Source of the DNA: Theocolax elegans | Taxonomy: Eukaryota; Arthropoda; Insecta; Hymenoptera; Cerocephalidae | Length of the DNA: 64,000 nucleotides | Direction of reading: 5' to 3' | Assembly: GCA_026168455.1 (NCBI GenBank) | Contig: CM047431.1 | Coordinates: forward strand, 58,424,910 to 58,488,909 | Shown: one piece after another, positions 24,415-36,771 of the stretch | How the letters are laid out: each line of letters opens with the position of its first letter | How positions within the stretch are numbered: position 1 is the stretch's first letter | Notes under the pieces: model-generated | The model's database searches: none | Told to the model about the DNA's origin: nothing | Seen by the model: the letters and a program-made list of their open reading frames with translations, nothing else | Translations under genes and position numbers: made by a program

Positions 24415-26389
24415 TTAGGCTGGAATAACTTGTGTCTTACTATCTTTGGTTACCAGTTGTAAGAGGCTACCGTCTGATGGTCTATCTTCATTTTGAGACC
24501 ATTTCCAGAAGAGGCTGTTTACAAAAGATATTATGTTATAATTTAAGAGTTTAGAACAATTTTTAAAATATTTCAATATTGCATTATTCAATTTTACAAT
24601 TCATACTCACTCTGCAACAAATTCCAATGGAGTCCAAGTTGTAGTATCTGCTTTTGGCATCCATTTACGATTCATTGGTGTATCTAATGTAACTGGTAAT
24701 ATACTGGCAACTAAAGATTGAGCTGGAAGACCATTACCTTTGGCTGCCAAAGATTTGGTTAATTGGTGAACTGCTGCTTTTGCCATTCCATAACCAATCA
24801 TTCCTAGAAAAATATGTATTATATATTTACTTACTTATTTATTTATTGGAATGCGTTCCCCCTGTGAATTACATTTTCATAATTAAAATAGGTAATGCTT
24901 CAGCATTGTATTAAGTTGTATTAAATTAACTAGAGGATAATTGAATTTTTTATGCAATTAAAATTTATTACCTGGCGTTCCTTCGAGAGCAGCTTTGGCA
25001 CCGGTTAATGAAAGGAATCCACCTTCTTTGAGATACTAAGATGCAATTTTAGCAGCTATAACTGAACTCCAAACACTTTGTTTCCACATTAAGTCACTAT
25101 TTTTAACAAAGTCTTTATTAGCAGCATTACCACCTGCCCATCCACCAGCAACACAAATAACTCCATCCAGTTTATTGTCACCAAGAATTTCTTTGACTTG
25201 AGTTAAAATATTTTGCTCCTAAAAGGAGAATACAATTCAAATAAACGTACAATTTTATATTATGCAAATAGAAGATTATTTCCTACCTGTTCAAGCCAAT
25301 TTTGTTCAAAATTTACAAGAACATTAGCATCGGCTGTTTCATTTTGTTTCATATCAATTGATCCAACCCACTGAAAAATATATAAAAAATTATTAAAACT
25401 ACATTAAGATATACAATTTTTACTTATCTAAAATTAATCGACCTTGAAGGGAAGGTTATCAAGAATAAGAGAAAAGAATGCAAAATTAATTCAATATCAA
25501 TTATGAAATTATGCAGTGTTACAGTTATTTTTTCTATGGAATTCCATAATTATATTATAAAAACGTTTAATCATTAAAAGGATCTAATGCAAATATATGT
25601 CATTATTACTCAATGATACGGCACATGCACATTTAGAAAGTAACAATTAAAAAGTCCTTGAGGGATAGTCCTTGTCTTATACTTGCAAAGAATTTATTTA
25701 TTGAAAAAAAATAAGAAAAATCAATTGTACTGTGAATATCAAAAATATTTTATTACATTTATTTATTTATATTATATTTTAATATATTCTCTTAAAAGTT
25801 TCATAATCACTTGCGGTGATGATTAACATTTTAATGAGAAAATTTTGTAATACACAGAGATATTTCTTTAATTGAATCATTAGGAAATAATAATGATAAT
25901 TATAAATTTAAACATCTCAATTGTAATAATTAACCTACATTAAATTTGTTTATTTTATTTTGTTTACACTATTAAAGTGATTAAAAATTATTGTAACGCA
26001 ATAAATATGTATTTTCTGGTAATTAATGAAATAAATAAATAAAAAATTAAATTTCACTTAATTAAGTATTTATTCAAGCAACGTTATCTAATGTTAAAAG
26101 TAACATTTTCTTTTTAAAATCTTTCACGAGCATATGTTAGAAAACACCCTCCACCCTAAAATCAATGACAGCAACAAGTGTTTATAACGTACACATCAGG
26201 ACGACTTTTGTTAAAATAAAAAAAGAAATAAGTAATGTGTTTAAAATCCAAATAACTACAATTTAAGTTTTTACAAAGATATAAAATATATAAATAAGAA
26301 CTTACCCAATTTTTCGATTTAAAAGTATTGATGCAAACCGATCCCAAAGCGCCCTTACCACCATAAACGGACACCCTTTTCTTATACAT
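24415..26389 (-). CDS. Dhpr: Quinoid dihydropteridine reductase, with an in-frame TAG
   Basis: Exons at 26389-26306, 25370-25287, 25218-24972, 24803-24611 and 24514-24415 join in phase to 236 codons including stop (human QDPR 244 aa). This short-chain dehydrogenase uses NADH to reduce quinonoid dihydrobiopterin back to tetrahydrobiopterin, the cofactor of aromatic amino-acid hydroxylases. Visible marks are the N-terminal Rossmann motif YGGKGALGS (about 9-17), [20 protein letters not shown], the catalytic YxxxK in [12 protein letters not shown] (Tyr143, Lys147) and [12 protein letters not shown]. Codon 117, at 25036-25038, is TAG between KIAS and YLKEGG, where relatives have a sense codon; CAG (Gln) would be a one-base change. 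All other codons are intact, so this is either a recent null allele, a sequence error or readthrough. Intron 1 is 935 bp with nothing recognised in it. Confidence 0.9.
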
Positions 26390-26417
26390 GTAAAAAACAA
26401 GATTATGGAAAAAAAAA

Positions 26418-26490
26418 GTGCAACCCGCGGGATTCGATCGCGGGTCATAGAAGCCGTGTGCGCGGACGCGCGTCTTAATCCCCACGGCTA
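26418..26490 (-). repeat. tRNA-like relic upstream of the reductase start
   Basis: The minus strand reads AGCCGTGGGGATTAAGACGC, then GACCCGCGATCGAATCCCGC, then GGGTTGCAC and a run of T residues. The T-arm-like palindrome (CCGCG...CGCGG around TCGAAT) and the T run, like a pol III terminator, suggest a tRNA or SINE head. The A box is poor and the cloverleaf does not close well, so it is not called a tRNA gene. It lies just upstream of the reductase ATG and could be in its 5'UTR. Confidence 0.35.
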
Positions 26491-26726
26491 TTTTAGCATT
26501 TCTAATACTATATGTTTAAAACTTATATTTAAGTTGCACCCCCTAGGGGAGCTTAGAAATAAATATTAATTAATCATTATAGCGTTTGAAATAGCAGTAT
26601 AATAATTTAGTAGATTACGATACAAGTGCGCGAAACAGGTGATTCACGCACGAGTCGAGTTTGACGCCCGAGCGGAGCGAGTAAATGTAGAAAGTAAATG
26701 TAGAGTAAAAAAAAGTAAATGTAGAA

Positions 26727-26888
26727 CTATGTATAATAAAAAGAATATGTATATAAGATATTATATGCAACTATATACGATGTATCCGTGTAAAGAACTA
26801 TATTATTAAAAATATTATTTGCTTGATCAGTCATATCTGTCGGTACTGAATCGTCATAAGCTTCTTCCGAATCACTTTCTGAGCTCAT
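26727..26888 (-). CDS. Short acidic ORF, possible first-exon relic
   Basis: A 53-residue frame starts MSSESDSEEAYDDSVPTD and then becomes AT-rich and uninformative. Acidic Ser/Asp/Glu starts of this kind are seen in transposases and nuclear proteins, but there is no further evidence and no clear donor site. It could be chance or the start of a lost mobile-element ORF. Confidence 0.2.
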   Translation of the reverse strand: MSSESDSEEAYDDSVPTDMTDQANNIFNNIVLYTDTSYIVAYNILYTYSFYYT

Positions 26889-27293
26889 TTCTTTTCAACA
26901 ATTTAAAATTTTAGTTAATATTATCGATACTTTGTTGATTCGGAAAATCTCTGTCCAGATAACCTTAAGACCTACAATTCAAACGTCGACCTGAAGTTCG
27001 CAAAACAATTGGCGGTCATGTTTCGCACACGGTTAAAAAATCTCATGTTTCGCACACGCAAAACAAGCACGCGAAACCGTGTTTCGCGCACGGAGTGTTA
27101 AAAAATTTATTTTAAATTTTGACTCTAAATCGCCCGTGCATGTATTTATTACAAAGTATTATATAAATTTTAATCGATATTTCTGAACTAATTTGTGTTG
27201 CTCAATATTTTTTCAAATATTGCACAAAACCCTCTTTTATTAGCAATTTACTTGCATATCGCTAAGTCTTAAATGTTGCCAGAGGTATTAGAA

Positions 27294-27336
27294 ATCCCCA
27301 GGTCGGGATCGAACCGACGGTCTCCTGCTTACCGAA
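27294..27336 (-). repeat. tRNA 3'-half fragment
   Basis: On the minus strand a perfect T arm, GTCGG-TTCGATC-CCGAC, is followed by an acceptor-like CTGGGGA. No matching 5' half is found upstream; an A/T-rich stretch sits there instead. Likely a truncated tRNA copy or SINE remnant. Confidence 0.45.
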
Positions 27337-27890
27337 AAAAAATTAAAAATTACCTTATAAAATTTATTATTAACAATTTAATATGCATTAAATTCAATCA
27401 ATTAATGGAATATTAATGTACAATTAATTAATTTTTTTTATATATTATATAATATAGTAAGTTATTATTGTTTAATTAATTGAATTATTATTTGCAGTAT
27501 TACGTATTAATTATGCTATACTATTTATCCACGCATATATTTACATTCATTGGACACTTTTAAATTATTTTTATTTATTAATAACAATTAAATATTAGTT
27601 ATTTAAAATATCATGTTCTAAAGCGTTTGAATTTGGCGCGCTCTGACGCGCATGCTGTCGCGGATGAGTTTCATGCGATACGTAACTTCATGCGAGGATG
27701 CGAGTAGGCAAAATTATACAGAGTAGGCAATATTCCACGCACCCCTCCATAGTGCTGAGTGCTGCTGACCCTGTTTCTTTGCTTAGGCGTCGAATACGTA
27801 TTTATAAATAAAACAGTAGTTTTTATCCTGCAGGTTGTGCGTTCACTGTTGCGTCGTTGATTCTCGTCGTTTGACAGATAAACGACAAGA

Positions 27891-30149
<2,259 letters not shown>

Positions 30150-30269
30150 AACAAGGGAAATGTTATATGCCCGGCAGATCTCCACTCCATAGCATGATCG
30201 GCAGTCAATTCTATAATCGTTGAATAGTTTATGACTAGACTGTTTCACGTTCCGTTTTTCTATGTTTGT

Positions 30270-30275
30270 AATAAA
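30270..30275 (+). promoter_or_regulatory. Polyadenylation signal AATAAA of Beclin 1
   Basis: An AATAAA hexamer 120 bp after the Beclin stop, followed by a T/GT-rich stretch. It leaves about 150 bp before the next ATG, at 30,426. Confidence 0.55.
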
Positions 30276-30425
30276 CTTCACGCAATATTTGATTGATCGG
30301 TAAATTGTGATAAACTTTGAATATCAATCATTTGCGTTTGTTTTTTACATTCATTAAAGTTGTCGAAAATTATTGTTCTCCAGTATTTTTTTCATGTTCT
30401 TATAAGATTTATTCTTTTTTTATAA

Positions 30426-33193
30426 ATGGACGGGGAAAGTAGTGACGATGAATTCACGCCGAAGAGTCGAATGCGCTTCAAAAATTTTAAAGAAAATTTA
30501 AAGTTAACTAAATTTGAATATTTATTAGAAAATTTGAAAACCATGACGTTTTCATCTGATGATGAAGTTCATTCTTTTATTAAAAAGTATCAAGCGCACA
30601 CAAAATTTAATTATTATGTAAGCGATTCCCACAAAAAAGATGTTCTAAAAAACGAAGAGAGAAAATGTGTCAGTGATAGTGTAAAATACAGGTACATCAA
30701 TTTCGATTGCGTTCATGGAAAATTAAAGCAGCCATTAGTTCCATTGGAGAAGAAACTAAGAAAAACATAGTAAGAAAAATCATGTTTTACTAATTGTAAT
30801 GAATATTCTTTTATACTTTTTTATGATTTTTTTATAAATTTTATCGATTTAACGTTTTTCCATACTGCATAACTTTTTCGAAAGTAGTTATTTATATTAA
30901 CGAATACTTAAGTGTTCAGTAATACTTAAGGATCAGTTTTGTCATCTGGGTTTATTTTATTTATGATTTTATTTATTTTTTAGTACTTTACGACAAGGTT
31001 GTCCTGCAGCACTATATTTTAAATTATCGCAAGATGGAAAATATTATTGTATTTCGAAAATTACGGATCATCAAAATCACCAAATCGCTTCAGTAAGTAT
31101 ATATATATTATTTTTTATTTATTATTGAATATATGTGTTAAATAATAATTTTTTTATTTTTTTGGGCTGGTAGTCATTTATTATCACAAAATCGAAAACT
31201 TACCGACTAACAAAAGATAAAAATTAAGGAAATTAATGCATTAGGCGGTAACAAATTAAATTTAATTTCTGATATTCATGCTGAAGGGAATAATGCTGTT
31301 TTGCGTGATATTTCAAATGTTTTTGCTACTCAAAAGAAAGATTGTTTTGGTGATTCACTACCTAAAACCGTTGAAATCCTGAAAGCTAATGGTGAGTTCT
31401 ATTTTTAGAATTTACTTAAAATTAATTTTATATGTTGTTATAATCATTTTTTAGATGCTCGTTTTGAAATTAGAAGTGATGCAGACAATGTTTTTCCAGC
31501 GTTTTGGTTTTCTATCCAGAGATGGAAACTATTTTTAAAGCATGGCCTGAATTTTGTTTGATTGATTCGACTTATTTATTACTCAAGTTAGGTTACCCAG
31601 TGATGATTTTAAATGTTATAGATGGAAACGGAGCAACTGAAATTGCTGCAGTTTGTGTACTGAAGAATGAATTAGAAGTTAATGTTTCCTGGTTTTGAAT
31701 AAAATCAAGTCAGCTTATCCGGAAGCATGTAAAAAAATTATTTCTTTTATGGGTGACAAAGACGCTACTATAAGAATAAATTGTGTCGAGAAGATTTTTG
31801 AAGTTCCAATGTATATTTGCATATTTCATACATTGCAAATTTTCAAAAGAACTATTACATTCGACAATATGGGAGTGAATCTACAAGAGAAAGAAAGTAT
31901 TTTAAAAATTTTGCAAGGCATGGTTTATTCAAAAAATGAGACGTCTTATATGATTTACTACAAACAATTTTGCGAAATAGCAAATGAAAAATTGAAACAT
32001 TATTTTAATATGAATTGGCATGATTTTAGAAATGAGTGGGTAAAAGGATTCATGATTGAAAGTAATTTTTTAAATGACACTAACAATCGAACTGAAGTTT
32101 AAATGCAAAATTCAAACAATTTATTGATAAAAGTAAATTTTCAGGTAAAAATAAAATCTATTGATAACAATGAAAGAAATTTAAAAGTTTTAGAAAATTT
32201 TTCAAAAGTTCCAGCTTACCAGTTGTCTGATGACCAAAATTTGTATTATTCGTATGTGTCGAAATTTGCTTTTGATTTTATTGTTAATGAAATCAGTAAT
32301 ATAGATTCTGTCAAAAAATTTTCTATTCATAGTCCAGGCGTTTACATTATCAAATCAAAAGGTGGATCCATACGATATACTACAACTTTGAAGGTATGCA
32401 GCTGCAAGATATTTAATTCTATGGGTTTGCCTTGTAAACACATTTTTAAAATCCGGCATGTTAATAAAATGTCTTTATTTGATAAAGATTTAGTTAGATC
32501 TCGATGGACTAAAAACTATTTAAAAAATCACGTATTTTTAACCTAAATAATCAAAATGAATCATCAGTAGCCGCTAGCTCTTCGATATCTGAAGATTCAA
32601 AAATATCTAATGTCTCGGACATACATTGTATTCAAACTATGTCAGTGTTAAATATTCAAGCTTCCACTAGTAAAGAAGAGTTACCGGAGCTAGTGCAAGC
32701 AACGAAAAAAAAAGGCAGGCCGAAAGGAAAAACAAAAAATATAATCGGTTCAAGCACAAGAAAAAAATTGATTAAATTTGTCGATCTACCTGACATAAAA
32801 ACGGCAGTTCATATTCTTTCGTGGTTCATGAACAAAAAAGATTTAGTTAATCGAAATCTACATGATAAAAAAATAATGCTTTCAGAAATGAGTTTGGAAC
32901 AGATACCTTGTTGAGTATTCAACGAAGAAGTTAAAATTTCATTGTTACAATCATATATGGAATTGGATGCGTACAATCTTTTGCGTAATAAATTACGTCA
33001 GCGTCAAAATAAAGTACTTTGGATATGTTATATATGTAAAAAAAATTTACAAGAAAGCCAAAGAAAAGATAAAGAAGAAAGTAAGGCATATATTTGCGAT
33101 GCATGTTTAAAATGGTTTCATGCAGAATGCATGAACCTTGATTTTGAACCTGACGATGACAATCCATTCTTTTGTAAATATTGTTCGAATTAG
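30426..33193 (+). pseudogene. MULE-type transposase with SWIM and PHD fingers (ZSWIM1/3-like), copy A
   Basis: Exon 1 (30426-30769, MDGESSDDEF start) joins exon 2 (30984-31092) in phase. Later segments include an RNase-H-like transposase core (LIDSTYLL at about 31,561 and MGDKDATI at about 31,752 are candidate catalytic Asp sites), a SWIM finger (CSCKIFNSMGLPCKHIF, about 32,400) and a C-terminal PHD finger with Cys4-His-Cys3 order (CYIC, CDAC, HAEC, CKYC, about 33,030-33,180). This is the Mutator-like/ZSWIM architecture. The frame is broken by 1-nt indels (for example at about 31,514 and 31,694) and by two stops, TAA 32100-32102 and TGA 32912-32914, that all three copies share. Only this copy has exon 1. 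Likely a decayed transposon gene or a domesticated gene turned pseudogene. Confidence 0.75.
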
Positions 33194-33417
33194 TCATTGT
33201 TTTGACTTATTTTTAAAGTTACAGAATTTATATTACAATGTTATTATTTTAATTAGTTTAACAAATGTTGATTTTTGTTAATAAATTAACAATAAATTTT
33301 AAAAAATTCTAATTTATTCCTCTATCTTTTATTTTTTTACCCTGGTTTTGATATGTGTGTCTGAGTGAATTGGTTCAAAGAAAATTTATTTGTTTTATCT
33401 ATCTTTTATTTTTTAGG

Positions 33418-33965
33418 CATGACCGTTATACGGGAGAGCCTTATATTTTTGTCATCGAAAAAAGTGCACGAACATGTCGAAAAGTTATTATCCGATTTGG
33501 CTGAAATTTTGAGGGTAGTTTTCTCTACTTTTAAGAAGGTGTTGGTTCTATTTTCAGTCACAACACTGAAGCCATATTAAAGTTATAACAAAGTTTACAT
33601 GTCTTTAAATAACGGATTTTTTTCATTCTTTGTACAATATCTCGAAATAGACACCTTCTACGAAAAAAAATATGAAGACATAAAATGTTTATATTAAAAG
33701 GCGCAGCTTTTTCCCATTTAACATAGTATATTTTTTCCACTATTTTTGACGCTAGAGACTCGCAAAGACGCAAATATCAGAAAATTGAAAAATAAAAAAA
33801 TCGTTGTTCCACAAATATCTCAAAAAGTTATTACCCGATTTAGCTGAAACCTTGAGGGTAGTTTTCTCTACATATAAGAAGGTGCTGGTTCTATTTCCAG
33901 CAACATCGGCGGAACCATATTAAAGCTATAATAAAGTTAAAATTTCTCTAAAAACGAAAGAAAAC
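33418..33965 (+). repeat. 343-bp-period satellite, first part (arm A)
   Basis: A diverged unit repeats with period 343: TTTGGCTGAAATTTTGAGGG at about 33,497 recurs as TTTAGCTGAAACCTTGAGGG at about 33,840, and a third unit with TTTGGCTGAAATTTTAAGAG lies at about 35,059 beyond a Penelope insertion. Other shared blocks are CTAGAGACTCGCAAAG and GGTTCTATTT. Units are about 75-85% identical. Short open frames across it are artefacts. Confidence 0.75.
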
Positions 33966-33969
33966 AGCT

Positions 33970-34805
33970 TCCAATTTGCACTATATCATTACCTTATAAT
34001 CAAGAGTTTTTTAATAAATGTTCAAACATGTTAAAAAAATTTAACATTAATACAATTCCATTAATTAATCACAAATTTAATAATATAATAAAATTAGGCA
34101 AAGACTCGACTGAAAAATGGGATATGACAGGGGTAGTATACAAATTTAATTATAAAAAATGCCCGGCAACTTACATCGGAGAAACTAAACGCTGCCTAAA
34201 AAACAGAATTAAAGAACACCAGAAAAATAAAAATCCAGAAGCTGTTGTTACTGCACATATTGTTAAAAATGCGGATCATGAGTTCGATTGGAACAATGTA
34301 AAAATATTAGATAGAGAGTCATCTTACAAAAAACGAATTATTTCAGAAATGTTACACATTAATTATTATAATTCGACTATCAATAGAAAAGAAGACGTAC
34401 AATATTTAAACCGACAATATAGAATTATTATGATGTGATTTAAAGAGACTATTTATATCCGAGTATTTCTAAGAAATTGACTATATTAATTTGTAAACAT
34501 ACATACACATATACTCGCAGACACTTGTTTTGTTTTGTATAAATTCGCTCGATTTCGCATACTCTTGTTATTCGACGACGCCTTTCTGGGCTTATTAATA
34601 TTTTCTTCCGTTAATTTATTCAATATTTCGTCCGTTAATTTGTAATTATTAAAATTGTTTTCTGCTCAATAAATTTATAGTACCTGAAGAGGTCTGCAAA
34701 CCACGCAGACGAAACGTTGTACAACAAAATGTAAATAAATAGTGTTTATTTATTTTAAAAACTGACCCTCGACATCGATTCCTTTTAATAATTAACAATG
34801 GAGGG
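33970..34805 (+). mobile_element. 5'-truncated Penelope-like element (arm A)
   Basis: A frame at 34028-34438 encodes a GIY-YIG endonuclease domain: VYKFNYKKCPATYIGETKRC followed by LKNRIKEHQ, with the Cys-containing linker and YIG of Penelope retroelements. No reverse transcriptase remains upstream, so the copy is 5'-truncated, as is usual for retroelement insertions. A hammerhead-like motif lies downstream at 34,684. The element interrupts the 343-bp satellite: spacing between satellite units 2 and 3 is longer by about 876 bp, which gives its size. Confidence 0.8.
34684..34715 (+). ncRNA. Hammerhead-ribozyme-like core in Penelope terminal region (arm A)
   Basis: CTGAAGA (fits CUGANGA), a perfect 6-bp stem GTCTGC / GCAGAC and GAAAC occur in the order of a hammerhead core. 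The bases before CTGAAGA (GUAC) could pair with a downstream GUGU as stem I. Stem III is not convincing. Penelope-like elements are known to carry hammerhead motifs in their terminal repeats, which supports the reading. Activity is unproven. Confidence 0.5.
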
Positions 34806-34809
34806 TGAA

Positions 34810-35160
34810 ATCAACAAGTTTCTCTAAAAACGACTTTCGTTCATTTTCCGCACAATAACTCGAAATGTAGAACTCCTATCAAAAAACTTTCTAATAACAA
34901 AATGTTTTAATTACAAAGACGCAACTTTTTCCTATGTAACGTAGTACATGATTTTCCACTATTTTTGGCGCTAGAGACTCGCAAAGTCGCTAATATCATC
35001 AATTTGAAAATTAAAACTTTCGATGTTTCACAAATATCTTGAAAAATTTTCAACTGATTTGGCTGAAATTTTAAGAGCAGTTTCCTCTACCCTTCGGATG
35101 GAGCTGGTTCTATTTCTAGATCGATGGAATCATATTTTTGTTCTGCTATGTCTGTAACTA
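34810..35160 (+). repeat. 343-bp-period satellite, third unit (arm A)
   Basis: Resumes after the Penelope insertion with TCTCTAAAAACGACTTTCG, the same block that ends unit 2 before the insertion, and carries GCGCTAGAGACTCGCAAAGT and the TTTGGCTGAAATTTTAAGAG anchor. Confidence 0.7.
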
Positions 35161-36166
35161 GACGAAAACTTGGGGCTATACTCAATAATCAGGATATTTT
35201 GTTTTGTGTTATAATGTTTTATCCATTAGTTTTTTTATGTCTCTTTTTATTTAAAAAAAATCAGTATTAATAGTTATTATTAATAATATTATTATTATCT
35301 TAAATGCTGTAAAAGAAAAGAAAAAACAATAAATTAAATGTTTTTAATAAAAAAAAATACTTGTTTTTTAAGGAATTGCAATAAATTAGTATATCTATAT
35401 ATATATATATATCAATGAAATAATATCAAACCTTTAAAATGTAAACGTAAAAAATAAATAAGTTGGTTGACTTAAGATATCTTAATGACATTATGACGAA
35501 GGCGAAATCCAATTCGTTTATTTGGATGTTAAATGCAGCGGGTTACTGAACCATCATAAGTATATTTTCGAAAATAGAGGACGATAATGAAGTAACAGGT
35601 AATTCCTTGTAGTAGGCACTAAATTCAGGTGGTACAAACAGACAAGTCAGTCAAGCAGCATTCAATGGTATTGATCCTGAGAAAAAGCCATTGTAAAACG
35701 CCAAGTAATAATCAAATTGAGAATCAGAAGAAATTTGTCAGGCATTGCCTCTGAATTATTACCTGCAAGTTAGTGAGCGAGATACGTTGAACGATTACTT
35801 GCTAATTATGGTAATATGAAACCAGTTAGGAGATTCGGTAAACTGTGTCGTCTAAATGATGAATCGATTTCCCTGGAAAATATAGACGTTTCTTTTAAAC
35901 TTATAATGAAATATAAATAACATATAAATTACTAAATTTGATTTATAGATTAGAAGACAAATGATAAAGATATATCGAATGTCGATGTCATCAAATATAC
36001 TGAATAATATAAAAACAGAAGCAGCAAACAGTTTTAATAAAACATTGAAACTCCAGAGAAAAAAATAAACATTATTAATTTTTTTTTATTTTTCAGCTTA
36101 CCAAGAACCCGAGAAGGGTTCATACAGCTATAAACATTATTAATAATAATAATAAAATAAAATAAA
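35161..36166. other. AT-rich spacer with coding-like relic and an inverted exon copy (arm A)
   Basis: Mostly AT-rich. About 35,560-35,900 has short coding-like stretches (for example AAFNGIDPEKKP) that I cannot assign. 35,938-36,066 is an inverted, about 80% identical copy of 36,772-36,903; both read as an exon after a TTTATAG acceptor with DKVIKIYRKSMS-like sequence, and they flank the 5S-derived SINE. Confidence 0.45.
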
Positions 36167-36600
36167 CCGACGCGGTGGCGGAGTGGCGGAGACGCACCTC
36201 AGCCGGTCACGGAAGTTAAGCAGTATTGAGCGCGGTACCCAAGTGGATGGGTGACGCTCTCGGTCGTTTGGCTTTCGTGGCGGGTTAGGTGTTTTTTCAC
36301 ACTTCACAACGTGAGCGGGAGGTGTGAAACATTCGGTTTTGGTGTCAATAAGGCCTACGCAATGTGACTTTGACACCCAAAAAGAATGTTTCGAATACAC
36401 CGGCCATCTCGGGTGCGGTTTTCCCTGCTTCACAGGTTTCCCTTATCCACGGGCATAACCCCGGGCGAATGCGAGATGGTGGGGTTTTTAAGGGAGGGAT
36501 AAAGCACCTACACATAGGTGGTAGGTGGACACCGTTAAAGTCCCCAGGGGGATAAACGGTAGGAAGTGCCAGGAAAAAAGAGAGCACAAAATCAAGAATA
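36167..36600 (+). mobile_element. 5S-rRNA-derived SINE (SINE3 type), arm A
   Basis: The 5' head contains GGTCACGGAAGTTAAGCAGT, AGCGCGGTACCCAAGTGGAT and GGATGGGTGAC, a clear match to the internal pol III promoter of animal 5S rRNA (GATCACCGAAGTTAAGCA...GGATGGGTGACC). A 5S-unrelated body of about 300 bp follows, including CCCCAGGGGGATAAACGGTA near the 3' end, then an A-rich tail. The flanks share AATAATAATAAAATAAAATA, a likely 20-bp target-site duplication or tail. GC content is far higher than the surroundings. Long open frames on both strands are chance products of that GC content. Confidence 0.82.
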
Positions 36601-36771
36601 AAAAAAAATAATAATAAAATAAAATATTATTTTATTATATATTACACATTCCAAACTAAATAAACATTAAAAGTATAAATTCAATTGTAATAAGTAGATT
36701 CAAAGCAAACTATAGAAGTATTTTCAGTTCACTTTTACAATTTTATAACACATTTTCCGTTCGAACTATCT

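Noticed and set aside
26418..26490. A functional tRNA gene
   Set aside because: The D arm and acceptor stem do not pair and the A box is poor; kept only as a tRNA-like relic.
33365..33580. A 71-codon frame identical in all arms (MNWFKENLFVLS start)
   Set aside because: It covers the satellite unit, and no other unit keeps the frame.
36140..36600. Open frames of 60-97 codons on both strands, repeated in all three units
   Set aside because: They lie inside the 5S-derived SINE and reflect its GC-rich, stop-poor body.
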